DNA from: Chloroflexota bacterium
GTDB lineage: Bacteria; Chloroflexota; Anaerolineae; Promineifilales; Promineifilaceae
Assembly (NCBI GenBank): GCA_024223125.1
Contig: JAAEOP010000485.1
Span: 1-5,202, forward strand
Reading direction: 5' to 3'
DNA length: 5,202 nucleotides
Of the stretch, positions 1 to 5,198 are shown piece by piece (position 1 is the stretch's first letter; the number at the start of each line of letters is the position of its first letter). Under the pieces are notes generated by a model. It saw only the letters and a program-made list of their open reading frames with translations, did not search any database and was not told the DNA's origin. The translations under genes were made by a program, and so were the position numbers.

Positions 1-83
1 AGTTGGTGCAATATATTGTAACGGGGTCTGCCAGGAACGCAATAGCTGAGTTTCTCGCGGGCGGAGAATGTCGGGGGGCTTTC

Positions 84-103
84 GGCGCGTGTTGTGCGCT
101 TTT
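84..103 (+). terminator. Weak candidate terminator of an upstream gene
   Basis: Bases 84-89 can pair with 95-100 (GCGC core plus two G-U pairs, five-base loop), and TTTT follows at 100-103. The stem is short and the T tract minimal, so this could be chance. If real, it would end a transcript entering from the left edge. Confidence 0.22.
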
Positions 104-114
104 GCCAGGGCGAA

Positions 115-141
115 TTGTACGCTCATTTTTCGTGATATACT
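115..141 (+). promoter_or_regulatory. Candidate extended -10 promoter for the leader/zinc-ribbon operon
   Basis: TATACT at 136-141 is preceded by TG at 133-134, giving the extended -10 pattern TGnTATACT. TTGTAC at 115-120 could act as a -35 box, but the spacer is only 15 bases, so recognition would rest mainly on the extended -10. A start near A148 is expected. It is the clearest plus-strand promoter I found upstream of the gene at 321, which lies beyond a strong terminator. Confidence 0.42.
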
Positions 142-147
142 CTCCTC

Positions 148-280
148 AGCAAAGGAAAAAACCGGGCAATTTCGCACCACTCCCGGAATGGCCTGCCGCG
201 AACGGGAACAAGCAGTAGGCGTGCATGATAATACACCCCCAGCCGTTCGCGCGATTCGCGTGGGCGGCTGGGGTTTTGTT
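148..280 (+). promoter_or_regulatory. Possible attenuator leader or small RNA with competing structures
   Basis: Between the promoter candidate and the terminator the RNA can form three elements: a 5-bp stem 162-166/182-186, a 6-bp stem 191-196/215-220 (one G-U), and a 9-bp perfect pairing of 197-205 (in the loop of the second stem) with 243-251. The last pairing would be a pseudoknot. It uses bases 243-245 of the outer terminator stem and 248-251 of the inner one, so it is mutually exclusive with the complete terminator. This is the layout of a conditional terminator, but I do not recognise any known riboswitch class in it. Alternatives are an independent small RNA of about 130 nt, or simply the end of an upstream transcript. 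Confidence 0.33.
237..277 (+). terminator. Strong intrinsic terminator upstream of the zinc-ribbon gene
   Basis: CCCCAGCCG (237-245) pairs perfectly with CGGCTGGGG (265-273). CGCG (248-251) can pair with CGCG (257-260) inside it. The stem is followed directly by TTTTGTTT. It points rightwards and lies 44 bases before the next start codon, so it either ends an upstream or leader transcript or controls read-through into the gene at 321. Confidence 0.75.
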
Positions 281-281
281 T

Positions 282-293
282 ACAAAGCTTTGT
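282..293. promoter_or_regulatory. 12-bp perfect palindrome, possible operator
   Basis: ACAAAGCTTTGT is a perfect dyad lying between the terminator and the ribosome binding site of the next gene. A dimeric regulator could bind such a site, but there is no second copy in the window to support this. Confidence 0.2.
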
Positions 294-320
294 TTTGTTG
301 ATGCTTTAAGGAGCCTGGAA

Positions 321-806
321 ATGATTACATGCCACAAATGCAAACAAAAAATAGAGATTGCGTCAGAATCAAAGTATTGCCCCAATTGTGGGACAAAAAT
401 AAGCATACAAGAAGCTTTGGATACGGTGGAGAGGAAAATATCTTCCGAGTTAGACACGCCTAACGATAAACTGATTGTTTGGCCCGAGGGAAACTATTTT
501 TTTCTTGGCGCTATTGTTGGTATCATCATCGCGATTATTGAACAATTCATCTGTTTTTCCACCGACTTTCCTTTTACCGCTTTCCCTTTTTCTGTCCTGG
601 TGTCTTTTTTTACGGGTTTTATGATAGGTGCACCATCTGGTCTCATGGGGGGAATAGTGGGAAGGGTAGGAAACGCTGCGGGGTGGGCAGAAAGCGACCA
701 GAAAGGATGTATTATTGCATCTGCTTTGAGCACACTAGTTCTGAACCCAATTGCGTATTCTTTACTTATGTTCTTGTTGGTGTGTGAAGATTGCTCATTT
801 ATGTAG
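321..806 (+). CDS. Zinc-ribbon membrane protein, function unknown
   Basis: A 161-residue protein. The start at 321 is chosen because TAAGGAG (307-313) sits seven bases upstream. The frame is open back to 225, but that extension would run through the terminator. The N-terminus carries two CxxC knuckles (C4/C7 and C20/C23, the second as CPNCG), typical of a zinc ribbon that binds one zinc. A polar linker (about 28-57) is followed by three likely membrane segments: 59-79, about 89-113 and 131-154. The second leads into a glycine-rich stretch (G99 to G117) that favours tight helix packing. Zinc ribbon plus small hydrophobic domain is a common bacterial architecture, with the ribbon in the cytoplasm, but no specific function follows from it. 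It probably forms an operon with the next gene, 39 bases downstream. It is AT-richer than maeB. The gene call is firm; the role is unknown. Confidence 0.8.
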   Translation: MITCHKCKQKIEIASESKYCPNCGTKISIQEALDTVERKISSELDTPNDKLIVWPEGNYFFLGAIVGIIIAIIEQFICFSTDFPFTAFPFSVLVSFFTGFMIGAPSGLMGGIVGRVGNAAGWAESDQKGCIIASALSTLVLNPIAYSLLMFLLVCEDCSFM

Positions 807-845
807 TAGGCCCGATAAATCGGAGAAAGCTAACAAGGGATGATA

Positions 846-1283
846 GTGAATAGAAGGCTAGATAAGCTAATCGGCTTCATAATCCTGCTGAGTGTTTTCG
901 GCTCCTGCTGCCTATTCGTTTACTTCAGTTTCGTCTCATATCCATCATCAAAAACCATTGCGAACCGTTATCTGAATGCCATCATAAACGAAGATTTTGG
1001 AGCAGCTATCGACTTAGCTCAATACAATGCTTATTGCCAGATCGCCTTGCACAGGGATGCCATTCTGGATATTGAAAAGTATGGCGGGGCAGAAATTCAG
1101 AACGTAGTTATTGAGATGCAGCACAACACTGGAAGTGATGACCAACTGCAATTTGCACGGGTCACTTTTGAATATCGCCATCCTGACAACCCCCAGTTAC
1201 AACAAGGGGAAATGCTGCTAGTGACAGACCATGATGTGCCTGGGTTCCGTTACTTGTGTGGAAATACTCGCAGTGAGCCATAA
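846..1283 (+). CDS. Small membrane-anchored protein, possibly NTF2-like (DUF4878-type)
   Basis: I prefer the GTG at 846 (145 residues), because AAGGG (835-839) is spaced six bases from it. The in-frame ATG at 840 adds two residues but overlaps this site's spacing and leaves no usable Shine-Dalgarno. The N-terminus is basic (NRRLDK) and followed by about 20 hydrophobic residues, so it is a signal anchor. A cysteine pair sits in the middle of the segment, but the context before it (FGS) is a poor lipobox. The rest is a soluble domain of about 110 residues. It begins with a helix-like stretch (ANRYLNAIINEDFGAAIDLA) resembling small NTF2-like/DUF4878 proteins, then predicted strands. That resemblance is from memory and weak. 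The domain would lie outside the membrane. It follows the zinc-ribbon gene closely and ends at a shared terminator, so the two are likely co-transcribed. Confidence 0.72.
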   Translation: MNRRLDKLIGFIILLSVFGSCCLFVYFSFVSYPSSKTIANRYLNAIINEDFGAAIDLAQYNAYCQIALHRDAILDIEKYGGAEIQNVVIEMQHNTGSDDQLQFARVTFEYRHPDNPQLQQGEMLLVTDHDVPGFRYLCGNTRSEP

Positions 1284-1308
1284 GAAAAGCCCTGCTTTTC
1301 AGCAGGGC
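1284..1308. terminator. Bidirectional terminator between convergent genes
   Basis: GCCCTGC (1289-1295) and GCAGGGC (1302-1308) form a perfect 7-bp stem with a six-base loop, directly after the stop codon of the plus-strand gene. Read leftwards, the stem is followed by TTTTCTT, a good tract for ending the HNH-like gene. Read rightwards, it is followed by ATAGAATTTT, which is weaker. It therefore serves both converging genes, best for the minus strand. Confidence 0.72.
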
Positions 1309-1329
1309 ATAGAATTTTAGGCTAGGCTT

Positions 1330-2058
1330 TTACTCTCCCAGCCCCTTGGGGGGAAGGGGGTTGGGAGATGATTGCTGACGTTTTGAGTGGCTTGGAGTAG
1401 AAGCTGCGATAACAACCGTACTCTCATAAAAAAACATACGCACCACGTACACTCCACCCGGCTTATCACAGTAATATCTATAGCTGAATATCTCTAGATT
1501 CTCCCCTAGCTCGGGTTGATCCTCAAGAAGTCCTTTTGCTGCCCTCCAAAAATTTTGATTATTGACATTCACTTTTGGGTTTGCCGGGGCGACAAGATTA
1601 GGGCTAGCCACAAACATTTCTTCTGTCCACTTTTCCTGGTAGCGGTGGTAGTAAAGCCCCTTTGCTATATGAGTTATAGCCTTACCAAAGCGCTCCTCAT
1701 CCACATCAAACGCTATTGTTTCCTGCCCTTCCCACATGGCGGGCATTGCGTTTTTGGTTATTAAGGCCACCAAGGATGCCCGCCTCTTTATTGAGCGCAT
1801 CGCCTTCTTTGTAAAGTGTCTCTGTGCTGCGAGATTTCCTCCCGCACTCAGGATTACGAGAAAGAGATACATATCATCTGCGGACTTAGCGGAGTTGTGA
1901 ACCCTACAAGAAGGCACGCGGATAAGGTTCTTTCGGTAGTCAATTCCAGCCGGAAGGTCTTTCTGTTGAGGGAAGAAAACACGCGGTGGTACATCTTCCC
2001 TCGATGTAGCAATCGCATCACACATGTAACAAGTTTTTTGCGGAGATGATTGGCCCAT
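1330..2058 (-). CDS. HNH-like zinc-site protein with altered catalytic motif
   Basis: A 242-residue protein. The ATG at 2058 is preferred over the in-frame ATG at 2187: the recognisable domain starts here, a strong promoter (2066-2074) lies inside the longer version, and neither ATG has a Shine-Dalgarno. The N-terminal domain has C10-x2-C13, then ATSREDVPPRVFFP (17-30), then VPSCRVHNSAKSADDMY (48-64). That pattern matches small HNH-endonuclease-like proteins whose motif, as I recall it, reads S(R/K)EHVPP with a C..C and C..H/C zinc site. Here the expected histidine is D22 (codon 1995-1993, GAT; one base from CAT), so nuclease activity may be lost. Residues about 65-220 are unrecognised: a basic helical stretch, then a C-terminal alpha/beta part. 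The tail from about 225 is low-complexity and repeat-encoded. It converges on the gene pair to its left. Possible roles are an inactive or divergent nuclease of a defence or mobile module. Confidence 0.7.
   Translation of the reverse strand: MGQSSPQKTCYMCDAIATSREDVPPRVFFPQQKDLPAGIDYRKNLIRVPSCRVHNSAKSADDMYLFLVILSAGGNLAAQRHFTKKAMRSIKRRASLVALITKNAMPAMWEGQETIAFDVDEERFGKAITHIAKGLYYHRYQEKWTEEMFVASPNLVAPANPKVNVNNQNFWRAAKGLLEDQPELGENLEIFSYRYYCDKPGGVYVVRMFFYESTVVIAASTPSHSKRQQSSPNPLPPKGLGE
1335..1367. repeat. G/C-tract palindromic repeat inside the 3' end of the HNH-like gene
   Basis: CTCCCAGCCCC (1335-1345) is the inverted copy of GGGGTTGGGAG (1357-1367), with one position G-T instead of a Watson-Crick pair. 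It resembles the dispersed CTCCCAACCCC-type palindromes I recall from several environmental bacterial genomes. It lies wholly within the last codons of the minus-strand gene and encodes most of its final 12 residues (SPNPLPPKGLGE). Only one copy is present, so its dispersed nature is inferred. Confidence 0.5.
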
Positions 2059-2065
2059 GACTAAG

Positions 2066-2092
2066 ATTATAACACCCCCTTGCAACCAGCAA
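2066..2092 (-). promoter_or_regulatory. Strong extended -10 promoter for the HNH-like gene, probably leaderless
   Basis: On the minus strand the sequence TGTTATAAT (2074-2066) is a perfect extended -10. TTGCTG (2092-2087) lies 15 bases further upstream as a partial -35. Transcription would begin about seven bases after the -10, which is at or next to the A of the ATG at 2058. The mRNA would thus have almost no leader, consistent with the missing Shine-Dalgarno. Confidence 0.6.
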
Positions 2093-2190
2093 AAAAGCCC
2101 CAGATTCATCAAAGGCTTGAGTAATCGAACAGCAAGCACTCGCTTCAACGCCCCTATCAATTTACTGAGTAACGAGACAAACGACATATT

Positions 2191-2230
2191 TTTATCCGTG
2201 GAAATCCGTAAAATCCGCCCAATCCGTGTT
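2191..2230. repeat. Degenerate ATCCGT repeat, four copies
   Basis: ATCCGT or ATCCGC begins at 2194, 2204, 2213 and 2222, with spacing of 10, 9 and 9 bases, each copy preceded by A or T residues. I recall similar ATCCGT-rich strings from intergenic DNA of several environmental phyla. No function is known to me. Confidence 0.6.
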
Positions 2231-2372
2231 CCATAAAAAACGTTCAGTATTTAATGAAGCCGATTGCCAAACTCATCAAACAAACAACGTAATTTCCCTA
2301 TGCTTGCGCCATGCGTATGCATAACGATTACTAATAGTAGCGTGTTCGCAACGTGTGGAAAATCCTGGGGGG

Positions 2373-2381
2373 TGTTAGAAT
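2373..2381 (+). promoter_or_regulatory. Candidate extended -10 promoter for maeB
   Basis: TGTTAGAAT is an extended -10 element with one departure from TATAAT. No good -35 is found 16-18 bases upstream. A start near 2388 would give a leader of roughly 165 bases before maeB, long enough to contain the dyad at 2488-2527. Confidence 0.4.
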
Positions 2382-2487
2382 CTAATCATCTCCCCTCCCC
2401 TGCATCCCCCCACGTGTAACACGCGGTACGAGATGCGCGGGGACGGCGTCAAACAACAGACGCCCAAAACTACTCTGCCTGGTTGGA

Positions 2488-2527
2488 TTTGCGCAGCCGG
2501 GTAAAAAACATCTCCGCTCTGCGCAAG
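2488..2527 (+). promoter_or_regulatory. Inverted repeat in the maeB leader
   Basis: TTGCGCAG (2489-2496) and CTGCGCAA (2519-2526) are exact inverted copies, extended by one G-U pair, around a 22-base loop. No T tract follows, so it is not an intrinsic terminator. It ends 15 bases before the ribosome binding site and could be an operator or an mRNA hairpin affecting translation. Confidence 0.4.
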
Positions 2528-2554
2528 ATCCACCGATAATCAAAGGATCATAAA

Positions 2555-4816
2555 ATGCGTAAAATCACACGTAAAGACGCCCTGGATTACCACAAACTCG
2601 ATGGGAAACCGGGGAAATTAGCTATTGTCCCGACCAAGCCTCTAGGAACACAACGCGACCTGAGCCTCGCCTACTCACCCGGCGTGGCCGTGCCCGTGTT
2701 AGAAATCGAAAAGGACCCGCACCTGGCCTACGAATATACCGCCAAGGGCAACCTGGTTGCCGTCATCTCCAACGGCACCGCCATCCTCGGGCTGGGCAAC
2801 CGGGGCGGGCTGGCTTCCAAGCCGGTCATGGAAGGGAAAGCCGTCCTCTTCAAAACCTTTGCGGATATCGACGTGTTCGATATCGAACTGGACGTAGAAG
2901 ACCCGGATGAGTTAATCCGCGTTGTGGCCGCCATCGCGCCAACTTTTGGCGGCATCAACCTGGAAGACATCAAAGCCCCCGAATGCTTCTACATCGAAGA
3001 AAAACTCAAAGCCATGCTTCCCATCCCCGTCTTTCACGACGACCAGCACGGGACAGCCATTATCTCCGGCGCAGGCCTGATCAACGGGTTGGAGATTGTG
3101 GGGAAAAAGATAGAAGACATCAAAATGGTCATCTCTGGGGCCGGGGCCTCTGCCGTCGCCAGCGCCAAACACGCGATCGCACTCGGCGTGCGCCGGGAAA
3201 ACATCTGCATGACAGACAGCCGGGGCGTCATCTACAAAGGCCGCACCGAGCGCATGAATGAATACAAAGAATATTTTGCCATCGAAACCGACGCCCGCAC
3301 CCTGGCAGACGCGGTCCGCGGGGCAGACGTCTTCTACGGCCTCTCCATTGCGAACGTCCTCACCCCGGAGATGGTCAAGAGCATGGCAGACCGCCCGTTG
3401 ATTTTCGCGATGGCGAACCCCGACCCGGAAATCAAATACGATCTGGCCAAAGAAGCGCGCCCGGATGCCATTGTCGCCACCGGCCGCTCAGACTACCCCA
3501 ACCAGATCAACAACGTCTTGGGCTTCCCCTTCCTGTTCCGCGGCGCGTTAGACGTACAGGCTTCCGCGATTAACTACGACATGAAAATCGCCGCCTCCTA
3601 CGCGCTGGCAAACCTCGCGAAAGAAGATGTCCCCGACAGCGTCCTACGGGCCTATGGTATAGACAGCCTGAAATTTGGCCCCGAATACATCATCCCCACC
3701 CCCTTCGACCCGCGCGTCCTCCTCTGGGTTTCTCCGGCGGTTGCAAAAGCGGCAATGGATTCCGGCGTTGCCCGGCAAAACGTCGATCTCGATGCCTACC
3801 TCGATGAACTCACCCTCCGGCAGGGCAAACGCCAGCAAGTCCGTCAATTCATCATCGACAAAGCGAAAGCGGCACCCCCCCCAAAACGCATCGTGTTTGC
3901 GGAAGGCAAAGAAGTGAAAATTATCCGCGCGGCCTCACAAGTGGCGCACGAGCGCATTGGGCATCCCATCTTGCTGGGAAACCCCGCCGAAATCAACGCA
4001 ACCATTGCCGAGCTTGAGATAGATTTTGCTCCTGAAATCATCGACCCCAACCACTTCCCCCGGTTGGACGAATACGCCCAGGCATATCACGAACTGCGCC
4101 AGCGCAAAGGGATTACCCTGGACGTCGCGCACCACGCCCTGGAAAACCGGAGCGTGCTCGGACCCATGATGCTCAAAATGGGGGATGCCGAAGCCTTCAT
4201 CTCCGGCCTGACCCACGAATACCCGGATGTGCTCCGCCCGGCCTTGGAAATCCACCACACCCGCCCCGACGTTCACCGGGTTGCCGGGGTGACCCTCGTA
4301 ATCGTCGATAAACGCATCTACTTGCTGGCAGATGTGGCGGTGAACGTAGAACCGACCGCGGAAGACCTGGCCGAGATCGCCGCCCTCACTGCCGATTTTG
4401 CCCGGCAGCTCGAAATGGAACCGCGCATCGCAATGCTCTCCTTCTCTAACTTTGGCAGCACCCGCCACCCGGACAGCAACAAGGTGCGGGAAGCCGTCCA
4501 GCGGATCAAAACCCGTTATCCCGATTTGCAAGTGGATGGCGAGATGCAGGCGGATACCGCCACGTCGGCGCGCATCATGGCTGAGCGCTTCTCCTTCAGC
4601 GAAGTGAAAGACGCAAACATTCTCATCTTCCCCGACCTGGATGCCGCCAACAGCGCTTCCAAACTGCTCGGCACCTTGGGCAAAGCCCGGCTGATCGGCC
4701 CCGTTTTGCTCGGCTTCGGCGCCCCCATTCACATTTTGCAGCCCAAGAACGACGTTGCAGACATTGTGAGCACCGCGGCACTAGCCGTTGTTGACGCACA
4801 AAACCGCCAGCAATAG
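2555..4816 (+). CDS. maeB: NADP-dependent malic enzyme with C-terminal phosphotransacetylase-like domain
   Basis: A 753-residue cytoplasmic enzyme that converts malate and NADP+ to pyruvate, CO2 and NADPH. AAAGGA (2542-2547) lies seven bases before the ATG. The malic enzyme part spans about 1-425: AYSPGVA with the likely acid Tyr at 40, [15 protein letters not shown] (70-84), EGKAV with the likely catalytic Lys 95, metal ligands E137/D138 in [10 protein letters not shown] and the HDDQHG motif (161-166), the nucleotide loop GAGASA (195-200), ANPDPEI from 287, and NQINN (316-320). A phosphotransacetylase-like part follows from about 444, with [17 protein letters not shown] (536-552), MLSFSNFGS (627-635) and DGEMQADTA (661-669). 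Length and order match E. coli-type MaeB (about 759 residues), in which this domain is regulatory and senses acetyl-CoA rather than forming acetyl phosphate. NADP preference is inferred from the family. It stands alone and is followed by hairpins. Confidence 0.96.
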   Translation: MRKITRKDALDYHKLDGKPGKLAIVPTKPLGTQRDLSLAYSPGVAVPVLEIEKDPHLAYEYTAKGNLVAVISNGTAILGLGNRGGLASKPVMEGKAVLFKTFADIDVFDIELDVEDPDELIRVVAAIAPTFGGINLEDIKAPECFYIEEKLKAMLPIPVFHDDQHGTAIISGAGLINGLEIVGKKIEDIKMVISGAGASAVASAKHAIALGVRRENICMTDSRGVIYKGRTERMNEYKEYFAIETDARTLADAVRGADVFYGLSIANVLTPEMVKSMADRPLIFAMANPDPEIKYDLAKEARPDAIVATGRSDYPNQINNVLGFPFLFRGALDVQASAINYDMKIAASYALANLAKEDVPDSVLRAYGIDSLKFGPEYIIPTPFDPRVLLWVSPAVAKAAMDSGVARQNVDLDAYLDELTLRQGKRQQVRQFIIDKAKAAPPPKRIVFAEGKEVKIIRAASQVAHERIGHPILLGNPAEINATIAELEIDFAPEIIDPNHFPRLDEYAQAYHELRQRKGITLDVAHHALENRSVLGPMMLKMGDAEAFISGLTHEYPDVLRPALEIHHTRPDVHRVAGVTLVIVDKRIYLLADVAVNVEPTAEDLAEIAALTADFARQLEMEPRIAMLSFSNFGSTRHPDSNKVREAVQRIKTRYPDLQVDGEMQADTATSARIMAERFSFSEVKDANILIFPDLDAANSASKLLGTLGKARLIGPVLLGFGAPIHILQPKNDVADIVSTAALAVVDAQNRQQ

Positions 4817-4861
4817 CGAAAAGGTGCGCGGCGCGCAGGCGCCAGGACTTTCTTGCGTACA

Positions 4862-4926
4862 AGGTGGGGTGCACTTTTCGCAGTGATTCTTTTCTATCAA
4901 TGCTATATCAGAAGTGCGCCCCACCT
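4862..4926 (+). terminator. Long-stem hairpin, probable original maeB terminator
   Basis: Bases 4862-4876 pair with 4912-4926 along 15 positions (one G-U), and two further pairs extend it inwards. The loop is about 31 bases, longer than in typical terminators. A T-rich tail (CTCTTTA) follows and is interrupted by the miniature element. Joined to the sequence on the far side of that element, the tail becomes longer and more T-rich. Alternatively, it is a repeat unrelated to maeB. Confidence 0.5.
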
Positions 4927-4929
4927 CTT

Positions 4930-5037
4930 TAGGACTTACGCCAGAGCGAGAATCATTCAAAAAATGGGTATAGGGGTGTGTTTCACACCCCTATACCCAT
5001 TTTTTGGGCAACTTTTTGTCGAACTGCGTAAGTCCTA
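4930..5037. mobile_element. MITE-like element with terminal inverted repeats and TA duplication
   Basis: AGGACTTACGC (4931-4941) and GCGTAAGTCCT (5026-5036) are perfect terminal inverted repeats enclosing 106 bases. TA occurs at both junctions (4930-4931 and 5036-5037), the duplication expected of IS630/Tc1-mariner type transposition. If the TA is counted as target, the repeat itself is GGACTTACGC. Ends of this type are, as I recall, common in cyanobacterial and Chloroflexi miniature elements mobilised by a transposase in trans. There is no coding capacity, and the middle is a large perfect hairpin. Confidence 0.68.
4958..5006. terminator. Bidirectional intrinsic terminator inside the MITE-like element
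   Basis: A perfect 23-bp stem (4958-4980 with 4984-5006) closes on a three-base TTT loop. The arms begin with six A residues on the left and end with six T residues on the right, so RNA from either strand forms a GC-rich hairpin followed by a U tract. This would stop transcripts leaving maeB as well as any arriving from the right. Confidence 0.75.
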
Positions 5038-5054
5038 CTCTTTTGTAAATTTTC

Positions 5055-5097
5055 AAAAAACAGCGGCAGAGACAAACTCAGGTTTGCCCCTGCCGCT
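5055..5097 (-). terminator. Minus-strand terminator hairpin
   Basis: Arms 5062-5077 and 5082-5097 form a 16-position stem with a four-base loop. In plus-strand RNA two positions are A-C mismatches (5070:5089 and 5072:5087). In minus-strand RNA the same positions are U-G pairs, so the stem is complete. On the minus strand it is followed by G and then TTTTTT (5060-5055). The structure therefore fits a leftward transcript entering from beyond the right edge. Confidence 0.55.
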
Positions 5098-5111
5098 ATT
5101 CTGTGTATAAT
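5084..5111 (+). promoter_or_regulatory. Candidate promoter for a gene beyond the right edge
   Basis: TATAAT (5106-5111) is a perfect -10, and TTGCCC (5084-5089) is a partial -35 with a 16-base spacer. A start near 5118 would give a leader of more than 80 bases containing the heptamer repeats. The -35 lies within the minus-strand hairpin. Confidence 0.5.
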
Positions 5112-5145
5112 GGGCGGGACAACAAACACACTTCACCTAAATCAA

Positions 5146-5194
5146 AGATTACAGATTGAAGATTGAAAAATCTGCAACCTGCAACTTTCAACCT
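5146..5194. repeat. Phased heptanucleotide repeat block, two unit types
   Basis: Seven-base units run in one continuous phase. The first three are AGATTAC, AGATTGA and AGATTGA (from 5146). A variable unit follows at 5167, then GCAACCT, GCAACTT and TCAACCT (5174-5194). Tandem heptamers of this kind are known from cyanobacteria and I recall similar ones in Chloroflexi. The change of unit type without loss of phase is notable. Confidence 0.7.
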
Positions 5195-5198
5195 TTCC

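Larger units (their letters stand above)
1..320. other. Intergenic/leader region without a supported gene
   Basis: I see no convincing coding region here. The open frames that cross it run straight through the promoter and terminator signals, lack a ribosome binding site and do not resemble a known protein. The end of a gene lying to the left of the window cannot be excluded for the first few dozen bases. What the region does hold is a weak hairpin followed by T residues (84-103), a promoter candidate (115-141), a structured leader ending in a strong terminator (148-280), a 12-bp perfect palindrome (282-293) and the ribosome binding site of the next gene (307-313). Confidence 0.6.
2059..2554. 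other. Divergent intergenic region between the HNH-like gene and maeB
   Basis: I see no supported gene here. The frame that extends the HNH-like gene to 2187 would add 43 mostly hydrophobic residues but has no ribosome binding site. The region contains the HNH-like promoter (2066-2092), an ATCCGT repeat (2191-2230), an extended -10 candidate for maeB (2373-2381), a 9-bp dyad in the maeB leader (2488-2527) and the maeB ribosome binding site (2542-2547). Between about 2235 and 2365 I found nothing beyond small palindromes of the kind expected by chance. Confidence 0.6.

Noticed and set aside
3..218. Open frame at the left edge starting with TTG
   Set aside because: It has no ribosome binding site or recognisable domain, and it passes through the promoter candidate at 115-141.
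225..320. N-terminal extension of the zinc-ribbon protein to an ATG at 225
   Set aside because: The extension would be translated through the terminator hairpin (237-277) and has no ribosome binding site, whereas the ATG at 321 has TAAGGAG at good spacing.
2059..2187. 43-residue hydrophobic extension of the HNH-like protein, possibly a membrane anchor
   Set aside because: No Shine-Dalgarno precedes the ATG at 2187, and a perfect extended -10 promoter lies inside the extension just before the ATG at 2058. It is not fully excluded.
3935..4732. 265-codon open frame on the minus strand inside maeB
   Set aside because: It lies wholly antisense to a well-recognised, GC-rich enzyme gene. Its translation shows no recognisable domain, and such long antisense frames are common opposite GC-rich genes.
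4844..4860. Second copy of the MITE end: AGGACTT followed by TTGCGTAC
   Set aside because: Only seven bases match the terminal repeat, the GCGTA part is in the wrong relative position, and no TA boundary or partner is present.
4930..5037. CRISPR-like repeat or spacer unit
   Set aside because: There is a single palindromic element with transposon-like ends and no regularly spaced direct repeats, so it is not a CRISPR array.
4853..5110. 85-codon open frame downstream of maeB
   Set aside because: It is made almost entirely of inverted repeats (the long hairpin, the MITE-like element and the minus-strand hairpin) and lacks a ribosome binding site.
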